DNA of 64,000 nucleotides from JAHEFU01 sp020440645 (GTDB lineage: Bacteria > 4484-113 > JAFGCY01). The stretch spans positions 3,934 to 67,933 of the forward strand of contig JAGRNR010000014.1 of assembly GCA_020440645.1 (NCBI GenBank), read 5' to 3'. Made by a program: the position numbers and the translations under genes. Every line of letters starts with the position of its first letter. Within the stretch, counting starts at the first letter, position 1. The notes below the pieces were generated by a model. It was not told the DNA's origin, did not search any database, and saw nothing but the letters and a program-made list of their open reading frames with translations. Of this stretch, positions 60,253-64,000 are shown piece after piece.

Positions 60253-61077
60253 ATGGACAGTACGGGGGAAAGGGACTATAAGGACATCGCGCAGGACTGG
60301 GCAGGCCTGCGCAGGCGGCCGCTGCTGTGGGGCTGGATCCTGCAGGGCAGCGGCCTGCTTTCATCGACGCTGGTTATGTACCTCCTCAGCCTCGCATACA
60401 AGCATGCCGGTGCCAACAAGGAACTTGTCAGCCGGATCTCAAGCTTCCACATGGAATTCAATGTGGTGCTGTGGTACCTGCTCAATGGCCTGGTGATCTG
60501 GCTGGCACTGGACCGCATCCGCTACTTCAGCAACGTCATTGAACCTGGCAACCCAGGCGGCAGCCTGCTGCAACGCTACCGCACGGAATTCAATTCCGCC
60601 ATCCACCTGATTGCCCTGTTCATCCTGCCTGCCAGCGTGCTGATGGGCCTGGTCTTCCTGCCGGTCGGCATCCGCGAGAGCGTGGCCTGGATGGGCATCG
60701 GCAACACCATCGGGAGCTACCTGCTGAGCATTGCCATTACGCTGGCCGGCTTCGTACTGATGGCAGTGGTGATCGTCGGCCTGTCCGTGCTGGCCAGCCG
60801 GCTGGCCCTGATCCAGCAGGCATCCATCGGAGTGCTGGCAATGCTGCTGGAAAGCAGGCTGGAGGGCTTCCTGTCAACCAAGGCAAAGGACCTGATGGCA
60901 ATCAGCCAGGGCGAACCAACCCCCGTCGGTTATTCCCTGCCCGATATGGGATATCTCTACCTGTCCAGTGTCGTGAGGCTGCTCGTGGCGATCATCGTGA
61001 TCGGCTGGCTGTGCTGGCTGCTTGGCAGGCGGGAGGCCGGAACCGCGGTCTGGCAGCCGCGAACAGTGCGAGGATGA
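60253..61077 (+). CDS. Polytopic membrane protein, unknown function
   Basis: A 274-aa membrane protein with about five helices: LLWGWILQGSGLLSSTLVMYLL, VVLWYLLNGLVIWLAL, LIALFILPASVLMGLVFL, SYLLSIAITLAGFVLMAVVIV and LLVAIIVIGWLCWLLG. The N-terminus is charged (MDSTGERDYKDIAQDWAGLRRR). I choose ATG 60253 because of the -10 box 6 nt upstream; ATG 60229 would add 8 residues. I do not recognise a family. Followed by the composite hairpin/heptamer module that also follows the MFS gene at 63393. Confidence 0.7.
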   Translation: MDSTGERDYKDIAQDWAGLRRRPLLWGWILQGSGLLSSTLVMYLLSLAYKHAGANKELVSRISSFHMEFNVVLWYLLNGLVIWLALDRIRYFSNVIEPGNPGGSLLQRYRTEFNSAIHLIALFILPASVLMGLVFLPVGIRESVAWMGIGNTIGSYLLSIAITLAGFVLMAVVIVGLSVLASRLALIQQASIGVLAMLLESRLEGFLSTKAKDLMAISQGEPTPVGYSLPDMGYLYLSSVVRLLVAIIVIGWLCWLLGRREAGTAVWQPRTVRG

Positions 61078-61292
61078 AGGAGCTCAGGCCCACGGCCTGA
61101 CAGGAGGCCAATCCCACGGATTGGCAACTGCCTTTTGCCTTTTGCCACCTGCCTACTGCCTTGTGCCTACTAAAGCGGTCCTTGGGACCGCATACCTGTC
61201 AGGCCATGGGCCTGACCTCCACTGACTACAGACCACTGACCACTGACCACTGACCACTGACCACTGACCACTGATTGCCAGACTTCCGTCTG
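61078..61292. repeat. Composite module: hairpins plus TGCCTAC and CACTGAC heptamers
   Basis: Hairpins TCAGGCC-CAC-GGCCTGA (61084-61100) and GCCAATCC-CAC-GGATTGGC (61107-61125) are followed by heptamers CTGCCTT, TTGCCTT, TTGCCAC, CTGCCTA, CTGCCTT, GTGCCTA (61128-61169). Next are hairpins GCGGTCC-TTG-GGACCGC (61174-61190) and GTCAGGCC-ATG-GGCCTGAC (61197-61215), at least six CCACTGA units (61217-61275), and CAGAC-TTCC-GTCTG (61279-61292). The first 50 bp are almost identical to 63371-63420. Confidence 0.9.
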
Positions 61293-61303
61293 AGCTGCGC
61301 GCG

Positions 61304-62053
61304 CTACACCGAACGCAGCAGGTCGCGCACATGGGCCAGGATCGTCACCCGCGTGCGCTGCTTGTCATTGGCATTCACCAGCAGCCAGGGTGCATGGTCG
61401 GAATCCGTGCGCCTGAACATCCGGTCGGCGAACTTCTGGTAGCGCTCAAAGTTCTCCCGGTTGCGCCAGTCGTCATCGCTGATCTTCCAGCGCTTGAGCG
61501 GGTTGTCCTCACGGTCGCGGAAGCGCTGCAGCTGCACCTCCTTGTCGATCTGCAGCCAGAACTTGGCAATCGGCGTTCCGTTGTCAGCGAGGAAGCGCTC
61601 GAACTGGCGGATCTCGCGCGCCGCGCGGCGGTACTCGTCGCGGTTGCAGAACTCCTCGATCGGCTCGACGAGCATCCGCTCATACCAGGAACGGTCGAAG
61701 ATCGCGATCCGCCCGCGGCTGGGCAGGCGCAGCCAGAAGCGCCTGAGCCAGCTGTGCCCACGCTCCTGCTCATTCGGCGGCCCGATCGCATGCACGTCCA
61801 CATGCCGCGGGTCCATGTAGCCCGTCAGGCGCTTGATCGCCCCGCCCTTGCCGGCGGCATCCATCCCCTGGAACACCAGCACCACCCGGCTGCCACGCCG
61901 GATCAGCTGCTGCTGCAGGGCCACCAGCTCATGCTGCAACTCGGACAGGCACTTGTCATATTCGCCGTGCTGCATCGGCTCAACAGCTGCCAGCCGGCTG
62001 AGCTTCAGAGTCCGTTTCGCAGGCGGCCAGGCCTTTCCATCATTCTTTCTCAT
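61304..62053 (-). CDS. ppk2: Polyphosphate kinase 2 family protein
   Basis: A 249-aa PPK2-type enzyme that moves phosphate between polyphosphate and nucleotides. Walker A FQGMDAAGKGGAIKRL, the GPPNEQERGHSWLRRFW lid-side segment, Walker B IAIFDRSWYERML, and KFWLQIDKEVQLQRFRDRE plus PLKRWKISDDDW are all standard. The single-domain length fits class I PPK2, but nucleotide preference (ADP versus AMP/GDP) cannot be settled by eye. On the minus strand TAGACT ends 6 nt before ATG, so the mRNA may be leaderless. Convergent with the membrane-protein gene across a composite repeat. Confidence 0.94.
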   Translation of the reverse strand: MRKNDGKAWPPAKRTLKLSRLAAVEPMQHGEYDKCLSELQHELVALQQQLIRRGSRVVLVFQGMDAAGKGGAIKRLTGYMDPRHVDVHAIGPPNEQERGHSWLRRFWLRLPSRGRIAIFDRSWYERMLVEPIEEFCNRDEYRRAAREIRQFERFLADNGTPIAKFWLQIDKEVQLQRFRDREDNPLKRWKISDDDWRNRENFERYQKFADRMFRRTDSDHAPWLLVNANDKQRTRVTILAHVRDLLRSV

Positions 62054-62154
62054 TTACAAAGTCTATCGAGATTCCCCTTGCCTGCCGCAAAGTCCCGGCC
62101 AAGTCCGGATAAGCAATCGGTGAAGCGGCACGCCGCTTGTTCCCCACTCCACAC

Positions 62155-62160
62155 TACAAT
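62155..62160 (+). promoter_or_regulatory. -10 box TACAAT for a probable leaderless MFS gene
   Basis: TACAAT, 6 nt, then ATG 62167. The same hexamer and spacing occur before 60253 (+) and 32379 (-). Confidence 0.5.
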
Positions 62161-62166
62161 TAGCCG

Positions 62167-63393
62167 ATGCCAGTGACCGGGCCGGACCTGCGGCGCAACC
62201 CGCAGCTCTACCAGCTTTACAGCGTGCTGTTCAGCCTGATGTGCTGGCTGCCGGTGTTCGCGATCTACATCGCCGGCAAGGTCGGGCTCGAGGGCCTGCT
62301 GCTGCTGGAGTCCCTCTACTACATCAGCGTCGTCATCATGGAGGTGCCCTCCGGCTACCTCTCCGACCGCCTCGGCCGCCGTCCGGTGCTGCTGATCTCC
62401 ACCGCCGGCTTCAGCCTGGCGGCCCTGCTGTTCATGCTTGGCGATTCCATCGCGGCTTTCGCGATTGCGCAGGTGCTGACCGCCATCGGCTACTCCTTCA
62501 ACAGCGGCAGCGATGTCTCGATCCACTACGACAGCCTGCAGCAGCTCGGTGAGCAGGAACGCTTCGGCGCACTGGAAGCCGTTGCCGAGCGCAACCGCTT
62601 CATGGCCGGCGGGCTGGCCAGCCTGGCCGGCGGACTCGTCGGTGTGCTGGACCTGCGCCTGGCCTACCTGCTGACAGCGCTGGCCAATATTGCCAACCTG
62701 TTCGTTGTGCTGCGCATGCGCGAACCGGCGCAGTCAAAGGAACGTGAATCATTCCGCCAGTCGCTGCAGTACTGCATCGGCCGGCTGCGCATCCCCTCAA
62801 TGGCCTGGCTGGCCGGCTTCTTCGTGCTGATGACCGTGCTCAACCACATCCCCTACGAGTTCTACCAGCCCTGGCTGCACCTGCTGGCGGTCGACGGGCT
62901 GTACCCCGAGCGCTTCACCCCGCTGGCCAGTGGCCTGCTGATGGGCAGTGCGATGCTGGTCGGCTCATGGTTCGCCGCCAATTCGATCCGCCTGCGTGAC
63001 CGCACCGGCATCGCCGCCGCGCTTTTGATCGCCTGTGCGATGCAGTGCCTGGTGATCGGCGTGATGGGGCTGTGGCTGCATGTTGCCATCATCGGCGTGA
63101 TCCTGCTCAGGAGCGTGCCGCGCGGGATCATGATGCCGGCCTTCAATGCGGCGGTGGCCCCGCAGCTGGACCAGCAGCACCGTGCCACCTACCTTTCGGT
63201 GATGTCGCTCGGCGGGCGGCTGGCCTTCTCGCTCACGCTGTTCGGCCTGTCATTCGCGGTTGGCGAGGCGCAGGACTGGCCCTCACTGTCACGCCTGCTG
63301 CTGATCGGCGCGGCGATCGGCGTCAGCGGGCTTGTGGTGTTATTGGCAACGGCGAGGAAAGCGAGGTTGCAGGAGCTCAGGCCCAAGGCCTGA
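62167..63393 (+). CDS. Major facilitator superfamily transporter
   Basis: A 408-aa secondary transporter with 12 predicted helices in two halves (long central loop near residues 185-205). MFS motif A is present in loop 2-3 as GYLSDRLGRRPVLL. The first half has SGSDVSIHYDSLQQLGEQERFGALE, seen in a group of putative drug or metabolite exporters. A second-half motif is RGIMMPAFNAAVAPQLDQQHRATYLS. Substrate unknown. The end of the protein (ELRPKA) and stop codon lie inside a CAGGCC hairpin that belongs to the downstream composite repeat. Confidence 0.9.
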   Translation: MPVTGPDLRRNPQLYQLYSVLFSLMCWLPVFAIYIAGKVGLEGLLLLESLYYISVVIMEVPSGYLSDRLGRRPVLLISTAGFSLAALLFMLGDSIAAFAIAQVLTAIGYSFNSGSDVSIHYDSLQQLGEQERFGALEAVAERNRFMAGGLASLAGGLVGVLDLRLAYLLTALANIANLFVVLRMREPAQSKERESFRQSLQYCIGRLRIPSMAWLAGFFVLMTVLNHIPYEFYQPWLHLLAVDGLYPERFTPLASGLLMGSAMLVGSWFAANSIRLRDRTGIAAALLIACAMQCLVIGVMGLWLHVAIIGVILLRSVPRGIMMPAFNAAVAPQLDQQHRATYLSVMSLGGRLAFSLTLFGLSFAVGEAQDWPSLSRLLLIGAAIGVSGLVVLLATARKARLQELRPKA

Positions 63394-63478
63394 CAGGAGG
63401 CCAATCCCACGGATTGGCAATGGTCTTACTGCCTACTGCCTTCTGCCTCCTGCCTACTGCCTACTGCCTGCTGCCTCG
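63371..63478. repeat. Composite module: hairpins plus CTACTGC heptamers
   Basis: TCAGGCC-CAA-GGCCTGA (63377-63393, including the MFS stop) and GCCAATCC-CAC-GGATTGGC (63400-63418), then TTACTGC, CTACTGC, CTTCTGC, CTCCTGC, CTACTGC, CTACTGC, CTGCTGC (63427-63475). The order and first 50 bp are as at 61078. Confidence 0.9.
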
Positions 63479-63482
63479 GTAC

Positions 63483-63532
63483 AGGTTCAATACATAGGTA
63501 ATGGTTTAGGTTCAGAACATAGGTAACGGTTT
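63483..63532 (+). repeat. 25-bp tandem direct repeat at the left end of an IS481-like element
   Basis: Two adjacent 25-bp copies (63483-63507, 63508-63532) with three mismatches share the core CATAGGTAA and ends AGGTTCA/GGTTT. Their position 33 nt before the transposase suggests the IS left end and transposase-binding sites. An exact boundary and target duplication cannot be fixed because the right end is outside the window. Confidence 0.7.
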
Positions 63533-63564
63533 CCTTGAGAATCACCCTTCGAGAGGAGGGTGCC

Positions 63565-64000
63565 ATGCCGTGGAAGGAGGCCGATGTAATGAACCTGAGA
63601 ATGCAGTTCGTCACGCGAGCGCTGCGTGAGGAGATGCCCTTTGCCGCGCTCTGCCGGGAGTTCGGGATCAGCGCAAAGACAGGGTACAAGTGGAAGCAGC
63701 GCTTCCTGGATGATGGATACGGCGGGCTGGCGGACCTGTCGCGCCGTCCGGCCGCCCATGCCCGCCAGCTGGATGAGGAGACGATCTTCGAGTTCGTCAG
63801 GCTCAAGCAGCAGCACATGCGCTGGGGACCGGCCAAGATCCGCGAGCTGTTTCGCAGGATGCATCCAGGCCGGGACTGCCCATCCCTGAGTACCGTCAAG
63901 CGCATGTTCGGCAGGTGCGGCCTGGTCGAGCGCCGCAGGCGTCGCCAGCAGAAGCAGACGGGCCGGATCAGCCAGCGCCGGGAGGCCACCGCTGCCAACC
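63565..64000 (+). CDS. IS481-like transposase, N-terminal part (3' end outside window)
   Basis: Open from ATG 63565 (AGGAGG 6-7 nt upstream) to the window end, 145 codons. The opening MPWKEADVMNLRMQFVTRAL, REFGISAKTGYKWKQRF helix-turn-helix, GGLADLSRRP linker and KQQHMRWGPAKIRELFRR second helical domain are the usual IS481/IS3-superfamily N-terminal layout, ahead of a DDE catalytic domain that is off the edge. Not interrupted in the visible part, so the element may be intact. Confidence 0.88.
   Translation, partial: MPWKEADVMNLRMQFVTRALREEMPFAALCREFGISAKTGYKWKQRFLDDGYGGLADLSRRPAAHARQLDEETIFEFVRLKQQHMRWGPAKIRELFRRMHPGRDCPSLSTVKRMFGRCGLVERRRRRQQKQTGRISQRREATAAN

Overview
The window is a 64 kb stretch of high-G+C chromosomal DNA from a diderm (Gram-negative-type) bacterium. 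The envelope is indicated by TolC-type and RND efflux parts, many lipobox lipoproteins, an MBOAT/SGNH O-acylation pair and a SurA/PpiC-like chaperone. I cannot name the phylum from sequence alone. Useful lineage clues are dockerin-like lipoproteins with a repeated ITPIG motif, several genes whose -10 box lies only 6-7 bases before the start codon (probable leaderless mRNAs), encoded tRNA CCA ends, and a very high load of heptamer tandem repeats. No rRNA, CRISPR array or phage is present. One IS481-like element begins at the right edge.

Layout. 1-3 kb: a metal-type efflux operon (secreted Cys/His protein, TolC, His-rich CusB-like adaptor running off the left edge) behind a good sigma70-like promoter. 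3.2-7.6 kb: SGNH+MBOAT acylation pair, a small helical protein, a TPR-alpha/beta hydrolase and a DUF2892 protein. 7.7-12.4 kb: a second RND adaptor+pump pair. 12.6-18 kb: lipoprotein, tRNA-Val(CAC), ankyrin protein, two pentapeptide proteins. 18.2-21.3 kb: a translationally coupled PPIase plus three HupE/UreJ-like membrane proteins. 21.5-23.4 kb: lipoprotein, flavin reductase, tRNA-Val(GAC), tRNA-Cys(GCA). 23.4-30.2 kb: CarboxypepD_reg-like lipoprotein, BrkB-like membrane protein, small NTF2-like protein, cyclase-ATPase-TPR regulator. 30.3-35 kb: a two-subunit transketolase whose halves are separated by an esterase and a VOC protein. 35.1-60.1 kb: an extracytoplasmic protein island with three dockerin-like lipoproteins, three about 1,085-residue paralogous lipoproteins and a shorter relative, interrupted by an SPFH/NAD-kinase-like pair, an aldo/keto reductase and an O-methyltransferase. 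60.2-64 kb: membrane protein, PPK2, MFS transporter, IS481-like transposase.

The most unusual content is non-coding. At least seventeen loci carry degenerate but phase-locked 7-bp tandem repeats, each with its own heptamer family. They often start inside or directly after a stop codon and often form an inverted pair able to fold into a long hairpin. One family keeps a fixed order of heptamers at five gene ends and in two inverted partner copies. A second intergenic class consists of short hairpins with 5-9 bp stems and 2-5 nt loops: the architecture is shared but the stem sequences are unrelated. The two classes combine into composite modules, two of which are near-identical 2.3 kb apart.
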